From Craterilacuibacter sp. RT1T (GTDB lineage Bacteria; Pseudomonadota; Gammaproteobacteria; Burkholderiales; Chromobacteriaceae), in assembly GCF_023502145.1 (NCBI RefSeq), contig NZ_JAMFLI010000008.1:62001-126000 (forward strand): DNA of 64,000 nt, read 5' to 3'. The position numbers and the translations under genes were made by a program. The notes under the pieces were generated by a model. The model saw only the letters and a program-made list of their open reading frames with translations. It searched no databases and had not been told where the DNA came from. Below are positions 63,700 through 64,000 of this stretch, in pieces. Each line of letters opens with the position of its first letter. The stretch's first letter is position 1.

Positions 63700-64000
63700 G
63701 CCTTGCCCTCGCTTGCGCGGATCTTGTTCAGAGTGGCGGTGGTCGAGGTAGCAAACAGGAAGGGGATGGAATGCACTTCGCCGCCACGCGCCAGCGTTTC
63801 TGCCGAGCCGACAATCTTGTCTACGCTCCAGTCGCCACCCTTGACCAAGACCTCGGGCTGAACTTCGGCAATCAGCGCGGCCGGCGTATCGCTATCGAAC
63901 CAGGTCACCAGGCTGACGCTTTCCAGCGCCGCCAGCACGGCGGCGCGGTTGGCCTCGTTATTAATCGGCCTGTCGTCGCCCTTGCCCTGGCGCTTGACCG
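63696..64000 (-). CDS. rfaE2: ADP-heptose synthase adenylyltransferase domain (partial)
   Basis: The C-terminal 100 or so residues of D-glycero-beta-D-manno-heptose 1-phosphate adenylyltransferase (RfaE2/HldE domain II). The gene runs off the window end. Visible signatures are VKRQGKGDDRPINNEANRAA, the strand with VLVKGGDWSVDKIVG and the C-terminal SIPFLFATSTTATLNKI. It transfers AMP to heptose 1-phosphate for the LPS inner core. Whether it is a stand-alone RfaE2 or the end of a fused HldE cannot be told. ATGA overlap with birA. Confidence 0.93.
   Translation of the reverse strand, partial: VKRQGKGDDRPINNEANRAAVLAALESVSLVTWFDSDTPAALIAEVQPEVLVKGGDWSVDKIVGSAETLARGGEVHSIPFLFATSTTATLNKIRASEGKA

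Overview
The window is GC-rich chromosomal DNA from a free-living betaproteobacterium, most likely of the order Neisseriales (Chromobacterium/Aquitalea/Vogesella-like). The evidence is gene content: TctDE-TctCBA, the zapA - 6S RNA - formyl-THF cyclo-ligase order, the rfaE2-birA-coaX-SPOR chain, LptE/HolA behind LeuS, E. coli-type GlpR/GlpK, and two cobalamin riboswitches. Genus and species cannot be fixed from the sequence alone. I see no tRNA, rRNA, intact insertion sequence, prophage or CRISPR array.

Layout. 1-715: end of edd and complete eda (Entner-Doudoroff). 719-6961: TctD/TctE two-component system, an orphan periplasmic binding protein, and the TctCBA tricarboxylate transporter. 7114-10847: two tandem long-chain acyl-CoA synthetases. 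10984-15366: an RNase II-family enzyme, glpR and glpK. 15418-19871: a CSS-motif EAL protein, argH and a periplasmic rhodanese. 20025-25893: mscS, rhlE, rpoS, a PAS-GGDEF protein and rsuA. 26040-32983: hemXY, holA, lptE, leuS. 33124-40118: a cobalamin riboswitch heading a seven-gene overlapping operon (btuC, btuD, cobO, cbiB, cobD/cobC-type decarboxylase, btuF, cobQ). 40132-43678: two divergent chemoreceptors. 43771-47342: a secreted protein, a TauE permease, an EVE protein, a CigR-like protein, formyl-THF cyclo-ligase, 6S RNA, zapA and a zapB-like gene. 47403-52515: a second B12 locus, with cobU and btuB under their own riboswitch and cobT-cobC-cobS divergent. 52562-59074: agmatinase, a sugar-type binding lipoprotein fused translationally to a dCache-PAS-GGDEF-EAL protein, and an MFS exporter. 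59103-64000: PhoX phosphatase, then SPOR protein, coaX, birA and the end of rfaE2.

How it fits together. The two B12 loci supply uptake (BtuB, BtuF, BtuC, BtuD) and the late steps of adenosylcobalamin assembly (CobO, CobQ, CbiB, CobD, CobU, CobT, CobS, CobC). Each uptake gene is under a riboswitch. No corrin-ring genes are present here. Carbon use is represented by Tct transport, FadD, GlpK and Eda. Signalling is heavy: three c-di-GMP proteins, two chemoreceptors, one two-component system and a RpoS sigma factor.

The least ordinary structure is a set of three intergenic arrays of 7-bp units with a GGGA/TCCC core. Each abuts the stop codon of the gene before it (glpR, mscS, holA). In that gene's sense each reads G-rich first and C-rich second. 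They can form long 3'-UTR hairpins or G-quadruplexes. Other points for a second look are a G10 tract inside the TauE gene, an EAL domain whose EGVE glutamate is glycine inside a G7 tract, and the binding-protein/c-di-GMP enzyme pair.
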